From NCBI RefSeq assembly GCF_014649815.1, contig NZ_BMTT01000005.1:310001-374000 (forward strand): a stretch of 64,000 nucleotides of DNA, read 5' to 3'. Below are positions 27,358 to 36,737 of this stretch, piece after piece. The translations under genes were made by a program, and so were the position numbers. This DNA is from Streptomyces mutabilis. Lineage in GTDB: Bacteria > Actinomycetota > Actinomycetes > Streptomycetales > Streptomycetaceae. Numbering within the stretch: the first letter of the stretch is position 1; each line of letters opens with the position of its first letter. Below the pieces are notes generated by a model. That model was given only the letters and a program-made list of their open reading frames with translations, was not told the origin of the DNA and made no database searches.

Positions 27358-27645
27358 ATCAGCTCGAACCTGCCGTGCGGGTTCACCTGCGTCCAGAACA
27401 GCGGCGACAGCGCCCGCCGGTCCGCATCGGTGAGCGTGTCGACCCACTTCGGTCGGCGAGGACCCGCTGCGTCAGCGGCGTGTTGACGTGGACCAGGGCG
27501 GACTGGAGCAGGCGGAGGGCGAGCATGGGCACCTCCCGAAACTCCGTGTCCCGCCCGGCGAGGTCGCCGTCCTTACCGTAGAAGAGGTCCTTGTTCGCGC
27601 TGTGGCATACCCGCGATTTCCGGCCTTCGTCGAGGAGGCGAGGAG
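27357..27645 (-). pseudogene. C-terminal remnant of a Tn3-family transposase
   Basis: The minus strand reads RKSRVCHSANKDLFYGKDGD, EVPMLALRLLQSALVHVNTP and, one frame away, ADRRALSPLFWTQVNPHGRF, the end of a Tn3-type transposase. It abuts the broken glycosyltransferase gene. No terminal repeat of the transposon is visible. Confidence 0.75.
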
Positions 27646-27676
27646 ACGGCGCCGGGGAACGGGCAGTCGAAGAGTC

Positions 27677-27961
27677 ATGAGGGACACACAGCTGAAGTAC
27701 GACGGACGTGACAAACAGGAGACCCGAGCCCGGGGAACCATGGCGATCTGGCGGTGGGCCAGGTGGGCGGCGCTCTTCCTCGCTGTCGGCTGGGCGCTGA
27801 ACTCGGTCGTCAGGCTGGTCGAGGGCGCGCAGGTACTGGAACTGTGGTGGCCTCTGCTCAGTACCGCCATCTGGGCGGGGGTGACAGTGAACGGTTTCGT
27901 GACCTACCGTCGGATCAGGACCACGACACTGCCGGCCATCACCGGCCGGCCATCCACCTGA
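27677..27961 (+). CDS. Small two-helix membrane protein, unknown
   Basis: 94 residues. A charged N-terminus (KYDGRDKQETRARG) precedes two hydrophobic segments, WARWAALFLAVGWALNSVV near residue 28-46 and LLSTAIWAGVTVNGFV near 62-77, ending in a basic tail. I do not recognise a family. ATG 27677 has only a weak upstream purine stretch. The coding character (GC-rich third positions) supports a real gene. Confidence 0.5.
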   Translation: MRDTQLKYDGRDKQETRARGTMAIWRWARWAALFLAVGWALNSVVRLVEGAQVLELWWPLLSTAIWAGVTVNGFVTYRRIRTTTLPAITGRPST

Positions 27962-28290
27962 CTGTTCCTCCCGGCCACGAGGAACGCACGTCCGACTGGT
28001 CGATCGGAAGTGGCTGGTAGGGCATCTCGATGGTCACAGTAAGCAACCGTAGGGCGGCCACTGACCCTGAGCGCAAGGGAGTTTCGTCCAGGCGCTGCAC
28101 CGCGCAGGCTCAGCTCCGAGGCTGGAAAGGGGTCGGTGCCGGAGCCAGGGGCCCTGGCCCAGGCCAGTGGATTGGGTTGGCGTTCCGCACACCTGTATCC
28201 GGCTGTCCGAGGACTGCAGCATCACCCCGGCCGTGCAGGACTACATGATCCAGAGGTCGGGGGAGCCCCGGTGGCCGCGGTCGATCCGTG
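27962..28290. other. Gene-free stretch downstream of the sugar-acid operon
   Basis: It lies between the small membrane protein and the 3' end of the zinc dehydrogenase gene (convergent). I see no gene remnant. Confidence 0.4.
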
Positions 28291-29325
28291 TCACGAAGCG
28301 GTGGTGAGACGCAGCATGACCTTGCTGCTCCCGCTTTCCGGGTCCGCGGCGACGGCGAGTGCCTCCTCTGCTCGGTTCAGCGGAAAGCGATGGGTGATCA
28401 GAGGGGACACGTCCAGACCGTCCCCCAGTGCGCGCAGCGCGTCGTCGATCTCCTCGACGAAACGGTAGGAGCCGATCCAGGTGATCTCCCGGGTAACCAG
28501 GTCGCCGAGCGTGGCAGCTGCGGCGGTGCCGGGCAGGTTGCCCACCTGGACGAGCGTGCCTCCTCGGGCGGTGGCGCGCAGGACCGGTCCGAGCGCGGCC
28601 GGGGCACCGGACGCCTCGAAGACGATGTCCACGTCTTCGGGCAATCCGTCACCGACGGAGATGTCGCATGTTTCGTCGGCGCCCATGGCGCGGGCGACGG
28701 CGAGGGAGGACGAGGCCAGATCGGCGGCGACGACCCGGCCTGCCCCGCGGTACCGTGCGGCGGCGACCACCAGGGAGCCGATCGGGCCGCAGCCGTTGAC
28801 CAGGACTGTACGGCCGCGCAGGTCGGTTACTCGGCCGACGGCGTGCAGCGCGACGGCCAACGGCTCGGCCAGAGCACCCTGTTCGGTGCTGACGCCGTCC
28901 GGCAGCGGACGGATCTGGGCCGCGGGGACCGCCCGGTACTCGCTGAACCCGCCGTCGGTGTGCGGGACGAAGGCCGCCGAGCCGAAGTAGCGGACGTGCG
29001 GGTAGAGGTTGGTGCGTCCGGCGATCCGTTCGGGAAGGACACCGTCGCCGACCAGTCGGGCCGGGTGCACGGTGACCGGTTGACCTTCGCGGAGGCCGGT
29101 GACATCGCTGCCGAGCGCAGCGACCCGGCCCGCGAATTCGTGGCCGAGCACGAGAGGGTGTGTGAGTGAAGCCGTGCCGGACGCGCCCTTCTTCCAGTAG
29201 GAGATGTCGGAGCCGCAGATGCCGCCCCATTCCAGGGCCAGCAGTACCTCGCCCGCCTCCGGCACCGGCCGGGCACGTTCCTCGATGCGTACGTCGCCGG
29301 GGCCGTGTACCACGACTGCCCTCAT
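28291..29325 (-). CDS. Zinc-dependent dehydrogenase, L-idonate 5-dehydrogenase-like
   Basis: 344 residues, medium-chain dehydrogenase. The catalytic zinc region is WGGICGSDISYW and HPLVLGHEFAGRVAALG, the Rossmann motif is NGCGPIGSLVV, and AEPLAVALHAV precedes it. The usual four-Cys structural zinc loop is not evident. The WGGICGSDISYWKKG pattern is that of L-idonate/sorbitol-type enzymes. Start ATG 29325 has GGAGAG six bases upstream; an earlier ATG at 29376 overlaps the transporter stop (ATGA) and would add 17 residues. It is the last gene of the sugar-acid operon. Confidence 0.85.
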   Translation of the reverse strand: MRAVVVHGPGDVRIEERARPVPEAGEVLLALEWGGICGSDISYWKKGASGTASLTHPLVLGHEFAGRVAALGSDVTGLREGQPVTVHPARLVGDGVLPERIAGRTNLYPHVRYFGSAAFVPHTDGGFSEYRAVPAAQIRPLPDGVSTEQGALAEPLAVALHAVGRVTDLRGRTVLVNGCGPIGSLVVAAARYRGAGRVVAADLASSSLAVARAMGADETCDISVGDGLPEDVDIVFEASGAPAALGPVLRATARGGTLVQVGNLPGTAAAATLGDLVTREITWIGSYRFVEEIDDALRALGDGLDVSPLITHRFPLNRAEEALAVAADPESGSSKVMLRLTTAS

Positions 29326-29372
29326 CTGGTTCTCTCCGGGGATCGCAGGCAATGGGTTTTCGGTGGTCGTCC

Positions 29373-30767
29373 TCATACGGCGTCCTCCAGCCGGACCAGG
29401 TCGCGTCCGCGAGTCTCGGGTGCGAGGTACGCGCTGACGAGGGTGATGAGCGAGTAGACGATCAGCATTGCCGCGATGGGCCACCAACTGCCGGTGACAG
29501 CCGTAAGGGTGGCCGCGAGGACCGGGCCGATCGCGGTGGCGAGGATGCCGCCGAGTTCCTTGGCGAGCGCGAGCTGGGTGAAGCGGGTGCGGGAGCCGAA
29601 GAGTTCGGCCATCGTGACGCTTTCGAGTGAGAACAGGCCGAGGACGCCGATGTTGAGCCCGAGGGCCATACCGATCATCACGCCCGGGGTCGAGCCGGAG
29701 GTGATGAGGAGCATCACCGGAAAGGCGAGGACGGTGGTCAGGAACGAGAGTGTGAGGTAGACGGCTCGGCGTCCGAAGCGGTCGCCGAGCAGGCCGATCA
29801 CCGGCACGGTGGCGAATCCTGCCAGCGAGCCGTACACGATCGCGTCCGTCGGGACGGACCGGCCGACCGCCAGGTTGGTGGCGATGTAGCCGACCAGGAA
29901 CGTCTGGATCAGACCGGAGTTGCCCGCCTGGCCGAAGCGCAGCCCCAGTGCGAGGAAGAACGCCTTGCCCTTGCGCTGGCGGATGCCGGCTGCCAGGACG
30001 CCGCCCTCGTGGCTGTCCGCCGTGGCGATCGCGGACTCGACCTCGTCGCGGGCAAGTGCCACGCCGTCTACGACATCGGGGCGCTGCTCGAAGACCGGGC
30101 TTTCCTTGAGACTGCGGCGCAGCCAAACCGCGAAGATCATCAACGCGAAGCTGAGCAGGAAGGGCAGTCGCCAGCCCCAGGAGAGCAACTGGTCCTCGCT
30201 GAGCACGGCGAGCAGAACGGCCCACAGGCCGGAGGCGGCGAGTGTCCCGGAGTTCGTGCCGAGCGATACGAGTGAGGAGATGAGGCCGCGCTTGTGCACG
30301 GGCGCGTACTCGGTGAGCATCACGGTGGCCCCGGCGATCTCGGCCCCTGCGCCGAAGCCCTGCACGAGGCGCAGTACGACGAGAAGCACTGGTGCGAGGA
30401 TGCCGATGGTGGCGTAGGTGGGAAGGGTCCCGATGAGGGTGGTGGAGGCTCCCATCAGCAGGATCGTGAGGTACAGGACCTTCTTGCGGCCGATCCGGTC
30501 GCCCATCCGCCCGAAGTAGACGGCACCGGCGAGCCGGGCGACGTACCCGACCCCGTAGGTGGCCATCGCGGCGATGAGGCCGATGGCTGGGCTGACGTCC
30601 GGGAAGAAGATCTTGTTGAAGACGATCGCGGCAGCCAGCGAGTAGAGCTGGAAGTCCATGAACTCCATGGCGGTGCCGAGCCAGCCCGAGACAGCGGCCC
30701 GGGTGAGATCGCGTGTGGTGCGCTGTGCGGATGGCGTCTGCTGAGCGGTTATGACGCTGTCCTTCAT
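29373..30767 (-). CDS. MFS transporter, metabolite:H+ symporter type
   Basis: 464 residues and about 12 membrane helices. GRMGDRIGRKKVLYLTILLM is the MFS loop 2-3 signature and its repeat is GLLGDRFGRRAVYLTLSFL. RLVQGFGAGAEIAGATVMLTEYAP and MEFMDFQLYSLAAAIVFNKIFFP are typical of the MHS branch (ProP, KgtP, ShiA-like). By context it imports the hexuronate or aldonate used by the neighbouring enzymes. ATG 30767 is 78 bp after the reductase gene. Its stop overlaps a possible start of the dehydrogenase gene. Confidence 0.9.
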   Translation of the reverse strand: MKDSVITAQQTPSAQRTTRDLTRAAVSGWLGTAMEFMDFQLYSLAAAIVFNKIFFPDVSPAIGLIAAMATYGVGYVARLAGAVYFGRMGDRIGRKKVLYLTILLMGASTTLIGTLPTYATIGILAPVLLVVLRLVQGFGAGAEIAGATVMLTEYAPVHKRGLISSLVSLGTNSGTLAASGLWAVLLAVLSEDQLLSWGWRLPFLLSFALMIFAVWLRRSLKESPVFEQRPDVVDGVALARDEVESAIATADSHEGGVLAAGIRQRKGKAFFLALGLRFGQAGNSGLIQTFLVGYIATNLAVGRSVPTDAIVYGSLAGFATVPVIGLLGDRFGRRAVYLTLSFLTTVLAFPVMLLITSGSTPGVMIGMALGLNIGVLGLFSLESVTMAELFGSRTRFTQLALAKELGGILATAIGPVLAATLTAVTGSWWPIAAMLIVYSLITLVSAYLAPETRGRDLVRLEDAV

Positions 30768-30845
30768 CGTGAACTCCGTTGTTCGGGGAATCGAAGTGCG
30801 GCTCAGATACGGCGGATCGAGTGGAGAGCGGCGGTTACTGAGGGG

Positions 30846-32297
30846 TTAGAACTCGACGACTCCGGTACGTAGGGCGGGGAGCCGGTTCGCGACGGCGGCG
30901 GTGAGACCGTCGTCGTCGGCCAGGTCCGCCGCGCCGAGCACGCGCAGCAGCGCGCGTACGGTGGTGGCGGGGCGGGCCGCGGGCCGCCAGCAGGCGGTGA
31001 GCGCCTCGGTGGCGGGATCGGCGGGTGCGTCGGCCGTCCTGGTGCTGTGTGCCCAGGCGGCGAGGGCCAGTTCGAGGACCGGGGTGCTGGTGCCGCGTGC
31101 CCGCAGTTCGCGCAGGGCGGGTAGCCAGCGTTCCGTGATCTTCAGCGATCCGTCGGAGGCGATCTGCCGCAGCCGGTGGTGCATGGACGGGTTGCGGAAG
31201 CGTACGACGAGGTCGTCGGCGTACGCGGCCGGATCGGGGCCGCCGGCCGGGAGGGTGGGGGCGATCTCCGCGCACAGCGCCCGTACGAGGCGCTCACCCC
31301 ATCCGGTCGCCATGGTCTCGGCGATCGTGGTGAGTCCCGCGGCCGTACCGAGGTAGGCGAGCGCCGAGTGGGAGCCGTTGAGCAACCGCAGCTTGGTGAG
31401 CTGGTAGGGCGTGACGTCCGGGACGAACAGGGCGCCGTCCAGTTCCCAGCGTGGCCGGCGTGCGACGAAGGAGTCCTCCAGCACCCACTGCCGGTACGGC
31501 TCACCGGTCACGGGGAGGGCATCGCGCACCCCGAGTGCGGCGTCGGCCGCCGCCCGGCCGGCCTCGCTCGTCGCGGGTACGATCCGGTCCACGACCGTCG
31601 CGGGGAAGGAGACGGCCTCCGTCATCCGGTCCAGGATTCGCGCGCGGTCCGGCCAGGCCGACGCACGGACGAAATCGTGGACGACACGGCCCAGCACGGC
31701 CCCGTTGTCCGCCATGTTGTCGCAGGACACGACGCTGACCGGGGGTGCGCCCGCGCGCATCCGCGCGGCCAGCCCGGCGGCCAGTCGTCCGACCACCGTT
31801 GTGAGCTGCCCGTCGGAGGCCGCGGCGAGGTCGGCGGCGACCGGCCCGGCCAGGGTGTCGAGCCCGCCCGTCGACGGGGAGCGGTGGTAACCCTTCTCGG
31901 TGACGGTCAGGGTCACCACCGTCACCTCGGGGTCGGCGAGCAGAGCGTCGACGGCAGCGGCGTCGGGCCCCATGGCCAGTGCGCCGACGACGGCACCGAG
32001 GACGCGCGTGCGGTGTCCGTCCGGACGGTGTTCGGTGAGTGAGTACAGGCAGTCCTGGCTCCGCAGCTCGCGTACGGTCCCGGTCGATCGGGGGGCTACC
32101 GCGGTGATGCCCCAGGGCTCGCCGGAGCGGGCGGCAGCGTGCTCTGTGAACACGGCCTGGTGCGCCCGGTGGAAGGCGCCGAGACCGAAGTGAACTATGC
32201 GGGTGCGCAGTTCGGCGGGATCGACCGCGGGCCGTAGCTCGGGCGCGAGCCTGGGGAGTACCGCGCGGTCCAGCCGGGGGAGGGCGTAGGTGCTCAC
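30846..32297 (-). CDS. Mannitol dehydrogenase-family oxidoreductase, D-fructuronate reductase-like
   Basis: 483 residues of the polyol-specific long-chain dehydrogenases. [20 protein letters not shown] is the N-terminal nucleotide-binding block, [16 protein letters not shown] and the catalytic [16 protein letters not shown] follow. The family interconverts mannonate and fructuronate (UxuB) or mannitol and fructose; the adjacent mannonate-dehydratase-like gene favours fructuronate reductase. ATG 32297 overlaps the stop of that gene by four bases (ATGA), so they are coupled. Confidence 0.9.
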   Translation of the reverse strand: MSTYALPRLDRAVLPRLAPELRPAVDPAELRTRIVHFGLGAFHRAHQAVFTEHAAARSGEPWGITAVAPRSTGTVRELRSQDCLYSLTEHRPDGHRTRVLGAVVGALAMGPDAAAVDALLADPEVTVVTLTVTEKGYHRSPSTGGLDTLAGPVAADLAAASDGQLTTVVGRLAAGLAARMRAGAPPVSVVSCDNMADNGAVLGRVVHDFVRASAWPDRARILDRMTEAVSFPATVVDRIVPATSEAGRAAADAALGVRDALPVTGEPYRQWVLEDSFVARRPRWELDGALFVPDVTPYQLTKLRLLNGSHSALAYLGTAAGLTTIAETMATGWGERLVRALCAEIAPTLPAGGPDPAAYADDLVVRFRNPSMHHRLRQIASDGSLKITERWLPALRELRARGTSTPVLELALAAWAHSTRTADAPADPATEALTACWRPAARPATTVRALLRVLGAADLADDDGLTAAVANRLPALRTGVVEF

Positions 32298-33502
32298 CAG
32301 TCGTGCACCGACCCGTCGAGACGACGGGCCACCGGGAGGTAACGCCGTCGGTAGGGGAAGCGCTCCGCCACCTTCTCGTCGTACTCGACGCCGAGGCCCG
32401 GTTCCTCGGAGGGGTACAGCATGCCGTTGGCGAAGGTGACCCCCGTGCGGAACACCTCGGCGGTCTCGTCGGGGTGGCCCATGTATTCCTGGATGCCGAA
32501 GTTCGGCACGGCGATGTCGACGTGGACGGCGGCCGCCATGCTGACGGGGGAGAGGTCGGTCGCCCCGTGTGACCCGGTCCGCACCTGGTAGAGCGCGGCG
32601 AGGTCGAAGATCCGTCGCAGATGGGTGATGCCGCCCGCGTGCACGACGGTGGTGCGGACGTAGTCGATGAGCTGTTCCGTGATCAGGTGCTGGAGGTCCC
32701 AGATCGAGTTCATCACCTCGCCGACCGCGACCGGTGTCGTGGTGTGGCGCCGGATGAGCCGGAATGATTCCTGGTTCTCGGCCGGGGTCGGGTCCTCCAT
32801 CCAGAACAGTCGGCAGCCCTCGACGCTCTTTCCGAACCGGGCCGCCTCGATCGGGGTCAGCCGGTGGTGCACGTCGTGCAGGAGGTGGAAGCCGAAGCCG
32901 AAGCGTTCCCGCACTGCTTCCAGGTAGGTCGGCGCGAACCCCAGATAGGCCTCGGTGTCCCAGGGCTGTTCGTCGGGCAGTTCGGTCGCGGCCGGCTCGT
33001 AGACCTTGCCCTTGCGCACGCCGTACGTGCCGCCGACATCGGGCACGGCGGCCTGGGCCCGTACAGCCTGGTAACCCAGCTCCAGACAGCGCTCGACGTC
33101 GTCCAGCAGCGAGGGGATGTCGGTGCCGCTGGCGTGTGAATAGACCAGCACGCCGTCACGGGACCGGCCGCCGAGGAGCTGGTAGACGGGCAGCCCTGCC
33201 GTCTTGCCCTTGATGTCCCACAATGCGGTATCCACGGCGGCGATCGCGGTCATGGTGACCGGCCCGCGCCGCCAGTAGGCACCCTTGTAGAGGTATTGCC
33301 ACATGTCCTCGATCCGGGCGGGGTCCCTGCCGATCAGCAGTGGAGCTACGTGATCGCGCAGGTAGCTCGCGACGGCCAGCTCACGACCATTGAGGGTGGC
33401 GTCACCGAGCCCCGTCACTCCGTCCGAGGTGGTGATACGCAGGGTGACGAAGGTACGGCCGGGCGAGGCCACGAACACTTCGACGCGTTCGATCTTGCTC
33501 AC
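32294..33502 (-). CDS. manD: D-mannonate dehydratase-like enolase-superfamily enzyme
   Basis: 402 residues. [20 protein letters not shown] and [21 protein letters not shown] begin the capping and barrel domains. Metal ligands are expected in [23 protein letters not shown] and AVGEVMNS, and [11 protein letters not shown] carries the catalytic His. This is the ManD pattern (mannonate to 2-keto-3-deoxygluconate); some members act on gluconate or are nearly inactive, so activity is not certain. GTG 33502 follows AAGGAG by six bases. It is the first gene of a four-gene operon and is divergent from gntR, with a perfect palindrome between. Confidence 0.9.
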   Translation of the reverse strand: MSKIERVEVFVASPGRTFVTLRITTSDGVTGLGDATLNGRELAVASYLRDHVAPLLIGRDPARIEDMWQYLYKGAYWRRGPVTMTAIAAVDTALWDIKGKTAGLPVYQLLGGRSRDGVLVYSHASGTDIPSLLDDVERCLELGYQAVRAQAAVPDVGGTYGVRKGKVYEPAATELPDEQPWDTEAYLGFAPTYLEAVRERFGFGFHLLHDVHHRLTPIEAARFGKSVEGCRLFWMEDPTPAENQESFRLIRRHTTTPVAVGEVMNSIWDLQHLITEQLIDYVRTTVVHAGGITHLRRIFDLAALYQVRTGSHGATDLSPVSMAAAVHVDIAVPNFGIQEYMGHPDETAEVFRTGVTFANGMLYPSEEPGLGVEYDEKVAERFPYRRRYLPVARRLDGSVHDW

Positions 33503-33525
33503 AGGTGCTCCTTGGTCGCGAAGTT

Positions 33526-33537
33526 CTTGTATACAAG
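33526..33537. promoter_or_regulatory. GntR operator palindrome
   Basis: CTTGTATACAAG is a perfect 12-bp palindrome centred between manD (starting at 33502) and gntR (starting at 33581). TTGTATACAA-type sites are standard for the FadR/UxuR branch of GntR, so this is very probably the operator for both directions. Confidence 0.8.
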
Positions 33538-33580
33538 CACCTGTCGCCGAGCACGGCAACGCCCTACGTACGATGTGCAC

Positions 33581-34291
33581 ATGCCTCAAATGAACGGGCG
33601 GACGAGTCGGCGCGACATCTACCTGAAGTTGCGCCACATGGTCCTGACCCTCGAACTCGCTCCGGGGGCGGCCCTCTCGGAGAACGAACTCGCCGCGTCA
33701 CTGGCCGTCAGTCGCACGCCCGTGCGGGAGAGCCTGATCCTGCTGGCCCAGGAGGGCCTCGTACAGGTTTTCCCGAAGGTCGGGTCGTTCGTGTCGCGGG
33801 TGGATCCTGCGCAGGTCGCCGACGCCCAGTTCCTCCGGGAGGCTGTGGAACTCGCCTCACTCCACGCCCTTCCCGAGCGGCTCGACCCCGCCGTCGTCGA
33901 GGACCTGCGTGTCAACCTGGACCGCCAGAAGCGCGGGGCTCTCGACCTTGAGGAGTTCTTCGAGCTGGACGAGGCGTTTCACCAGAACCTGATGCGGCTG
34001 AGCGGACACGGCAACGTCTGGACCACCGTCGCCGCGGCCAAGGGGCATCTCGACCGAGCTCGGCGCCTCGGCCTGCACGAGAACGTGTCCCCGGCCGCGT
34101 TCGTCGCCCAGCACCACGAGATCTTCGAGGCGATCGTCGGCGGGGACGTCCCGCGCGCCCACACGGCCATGCGCACTCACCTGCGGGCCGTCTTCAGCGA
34201 CATCGAACGCATCCGCGCACACTCGCCCGAACTCTTCGCCACCGACGCGTCGTCGGTGCCCGTGCGACGCAACATCGTGGTGTGGGAGTGA
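33581..34291 (+). CDS. GntR-family (FadR/UxuR branch) regulator
   Basis: 236 residues. The N-terminal winged helix contains [20 protein letters not shown] and [11 protein letters not shown]; the C-terminal FCD domain has metal-binding positions around [14 protein letters not shown] and [13 protein letters not shown]. It is divergent from the mannonate/fructuronate operon, with a 12-bp palindrome in the gap, and presumably represses the operon until a hexuronate or aldonate binds. ATG 33581; no strong ribosome binding site is visible upstream. Confidence 0.9.
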   Translation: MPQMNGRTSRRDIYLKLRHMVLTLELAPGAALSENELAASLAVSRTPVRESLILLAQEGLVQVFPKVGSFVSRVDPAQVADAQFLREAVELASLHALPERLDPAVVEDLRVNLDRQKRGALDLEEFFELDEAFHQNLMRLSGHGNVWTTVAAAKGHLDRARRLGLHENVSPAAFVAQHHEIFEAIVGGDVPRAHTAMRTHLRAVFSDIERIRAHSPELFATDASSVPVRRNIVVWE

Positions 34292-34321
34292 CCTCGCCGG
34301 CCGACGAGGGAAGGGCCGTGC

Positions 34322-34610
34322 AACTGGCCAGCCGGGCGATCATCCTGCACGCTCGGTCCAGGCGCGGGGCCTGTGCGGCGAGCAGTCCGATCGCCTCGTC
34401 GCGCCAGCGTCGAACGGTGGACTCGGACACGTTGCTGCCGCCGGCCATGTCGGACAGGCGCTGGTCGTGGCGCAGCACGGCCAGGACGATCACCGTGCTC
34501 TTCCCGGGGGCAGGATCCGCCACCGGGACCAGATGGCTTTCAGGTGGAGCGTCGCAGAAGACCGGCGAGGTGGTTGACGACGCGCGTGGACAGTGGCAGA
34601 GGCACTGACA
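34322..34610 (-). pseudogene. N-terminal remnant of an IS5-type (HTH_Tnp_4/DDE) transposase
   Basis: The minus strand gives PLSTRVVNHLAGLLRRST and, after a frameshift, STVIVLAVLRHDQRLSDMAG, SNVSESTVRRWRDEAIGLLA. This is the N-terminal helix-turn-helix part of the same transposase class as the complete element at 51 kb, but a different lineage. The DDE domain is missing. Confidence 0.65.
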
Positions 34611-34652
34611 GGCATGCGGGCAGGAGCCCTTGGGGGCTCTTCGGCAAGGCGC

Positions 34653-34745
34653 CCAATGAGCTTCGTCCCGCAGCCCCGCCCGTCCGGCATGGCGGCGGAG
34701 GTCGACTTCGACGTGGTCGTGCAGCTGGCGGGGGCAGCGTGCGAG
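34653..34745 (+). pseudogene. Scrap of an IS21 IstA transposase
   Basis: SFVPQPRPSGMAAEVDFDVV and VQLAGAACEWKP align by eye with the first-Asp region of the intact IstA in this window (PQTHPPGMEAEVDFGDVAVRLAG). About 30 codons survive. Confidence 0.6.
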
Positions 34746-34753
34746 TGGAAACC

Positions 34754-35155
34754 TCAAGCGGGCAGTTTCGTATCGATGACGAAGCTGATTTCGATGACCT
34801 GGCCGGGCAAGGTCAGTTCAGGAACGCCCAGGACCGTGCTGGCCGGGCGGTGGTCGCCGAAGTACGCCAGGTTGCCCTCCGCCGTCGCTGCGGCGTTCTG
34901 CCGCAGGTTCACCACGTACAGGGTCTGCGAGACGACCTGGTTCCGGGTGGAGCCGTAGTGGTCCAGAACTTTGTCCATGTTGGCGTGGGTCTGCTTGAGC
35001 TGGGCGGCGAAGTCGTCCGGGTAGAGGAACTCGCCTGCCTCATCGAACGAGAGCTGTCCGGATACGTGGATCAGCTCGTCGGACTTGATCGCCTGTGAGT
35101 AGCCGAAGTCGCTCTCGGCCGGCACGTTGTAGCTGAAGACGTCCATCGTGGCCAC
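34754..35155 (-). CDS. RidA/YjgF-family protein
   Basis: 133 residues. FGYSQAIKSDELIHVSGQLS, DKVLDHYGSTRNQVVSQTLY and RPASTVLGVPELTLPGQVIE are the RidA blocks; the catalytic Arg of RidA corresponds to R in HRPAST. The group deaminates reactive enamines/imines or acts as amidohydrolase. GTG 35155 has AAGGGAG six bases upstream. It is divergent from an HxlR-family fragment that was likely its regulator. Confidence 0.87.
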   Translation of the reverse strand: MATMDVFSYNVPAESDFGYSQAIKSDELIHVSGQLSFDEAGEFLYPDDFAAQLKQTHANMDKVLDHYGSTRNQVVSQTLYVVNLRQNAAATAEGNLAYFGDHRPASTVLGVPELTLPGQVIEISFVIDTKLPA

Positions 35156-35256
35156 GGTGCGCTCCCTTCCCGTTCGCTCTCCTGTGATTACTCGAAAACT
35201 GTAAGAGAGTGAGGACTGACCTGGAAGAACGCACTTTTCGGTGACTGAGGAACCTG

Positions 35257-35400
35257 ATGGTGACCAAGCAACTGCTCAAGGGCCTGCCCGAGGACTCGGA
35301 CCTGCGGCGCGCAGACTTCCTGGCACAGGAGATCTTCGCGGACGTCGCCAACATGTGGGCGTTCCTGATCGACGACGGAAGGGACGGGTGTGGGTGCGGG
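35257..35400 (+). pseudogene. N-terminal fragment of an HxlR-family regulator
   Basis: MVTKQLLKGLPEDSDLRRAD and FLAQEIFADVANMWAFLIDD correspond to the first helices of an HxlR winged-helix protein. Homology ends at about codon 45 and the remaining frame to 35514 is unrelated. It is divergent from RidA. Confidence 0.55.
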
Positions 35401-35620
35401 CCCGCGGCTATCCCGACGGGCGCGGGGACGACACGCCCGCTGCCTGTCTGGGCCACTTCGGCTTCACCCTGCACCACTGCTCGCTGCTCCTGCCCCGACC
35501 GCCCGGCCCGGTGACCTTCACCCTCGACTCACCTCCGGTTCGCCCCGCCGCACCGGCGTGCCGCCGTCCGTGTCCACCGGGGAGTGCGAGCGCTCGGGGT
35601 TGCCGGACATCGGCGGACTG

Positions 35621-36331
35621 TCAAGGCCCCTGCGTCCCACGCGGGCTGCCGAGCGCGTGGGCCCAGGCCAGCAGTTCGGGAGCGTCCAGCGCCGGCAACC
35701 ATCCGTCGGCCCGGGTGGCGCCGTCGCCCTGCGGCCGGGGACCGACGCCCAGGACCCGCAGACCGGCCCGGCGGGCCGCTTCCACACCGGTGAGGGAGTC
35801 CTCCACCGCCAGTGCCCGGTGCGGGGGGACACCGCAGAGCCGGGCCGCCACGGCGTACACGTCGGGGTGCGGCTTGGGGCGCACGCGGTCCCCGGCGTCG
35901 GGGACGACGAGGTGCTGGAAGTGCGCGAGGAGCCCGGCCCGTTCCAGGCTGCCTTCGACCACGACCCTCGGGCAGTTGCTGGCCACCGCCAGCGGTAACC
36001 GGTCGGAGAGCAGCCGTACGAGCCGGACCGCACCTGGCATCGTCACCGGTTCGTCGGTGACGAGTGCCAGGAAGTGGTCGAGAAGTGCGGCTGTCAGATC
36101 CTCGGTCAGTTCGGGTTTGTGCACGGACTGCGCCATGAGCCGGCCGCAGTCCTCGTAGTGCAGGCCAAGGGCCTGCTCCGCGAACCCGGGCGGTGGCTGG
36201 AGTCCGTGCTCCCGGAAGGCCCGGCTGCGAGCTTCCTGCCAGTGGCGTTCACTGTCCATCAGGGTGCCGTCGCAGTCGAAGACGACGGCTTCGGGCGACC
36301 AGTCGAGCTGATCGTGGTCTGAGGTGGTCAC
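35621..36331 (-). CDS. HAD-superfamily phosphatase (phosphoglucomutase-like branch)
   Basis: 236 residues. Motif I is VVFDCDGTLMDSE with nucleophile Asp and acid/base Asp, motif II lies in LAVASNCP, motif III Lys in RPKPHPDVY and motif IV in AVEDSLTGVEAARRAG. The alpha-helical cap follows motif I, as in beta-phosphoglucomutase and sugar-phosphate phosphatases. GTG 36331 has GGGAGG at seven bases, preferred over ATG 36352. The substrate is unknown. It is monocistronic as far as can be seen. Confidence 0.88.
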   Translation of the reverse strand: MTTSDHDQLDWSPEAVVFDCDGTLMDSERHWQEARSRAFREHGLQPPPGFAEQALGLHYEDCGRLMAQSVHKPELTEDLTAALLDHFLALVTDEPVTMPGAVRLVRLLSDRLPLAVASNCPRVVVEGSLERAGLLAHFQHLVVPDAGDRVRPKPHPDVYAVAARLCGVPPHRALAVEDSLTGVEAARRAGLRVLGVGPRPQGDGATRADGWLPALDAPELLAWAHALGSPRGTQGP

Positions 36332-36387
36332 TGGAGCCTCCCATGCCTTCACAGGTACGCATGCGGCACTTCCGTATCCACAGGAAA

Positions 36388-36404
36388 CGGAAAGATAGTT
36401 TCCG
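36388..36404. promoter_or_regulatory. CGGAAA-N5-TTTCCG inverted repeat
   Basis: CGGAAAGATAGTTTCCG lies in a locally AT-rich stretch 57 bases upstream of the HAD gene start and about 330 bases upstream of the TetR gene. A possible operator for the HAD promoter. The rest of 36405-36737 shows no gene. Confidence 0.4.
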
Positions 36405-36737
36405 CTACGTTATTTCCGTCCAGGCAAATCGGGCAATAACCCTTTCCGGTGACTCGACGGGCGCCGTTAACAGGCGTATGGCCGGGCGGCGGTGACAACT
36501 GTGACGCAGCCGCTGGCACCGTCAACACCGGTGGATCGCGCGTCAGTTGCCACGCCTGCTCGGTCGCGTGGAGTCCGGAGCACCTTGCGTCCGTGACCAC
36601 TCGCATACCACTCGCACGCGTTCGCATTCGAATGAACTGTGTAATCGCCGCCCGAAAGTGCCTGTTTGGGCTCCGGGCGTACGCTGGCGCACTAAATTCG
36701 TGGCCGACATGAGAACAGAGCGAGGGCGGACAGAACA

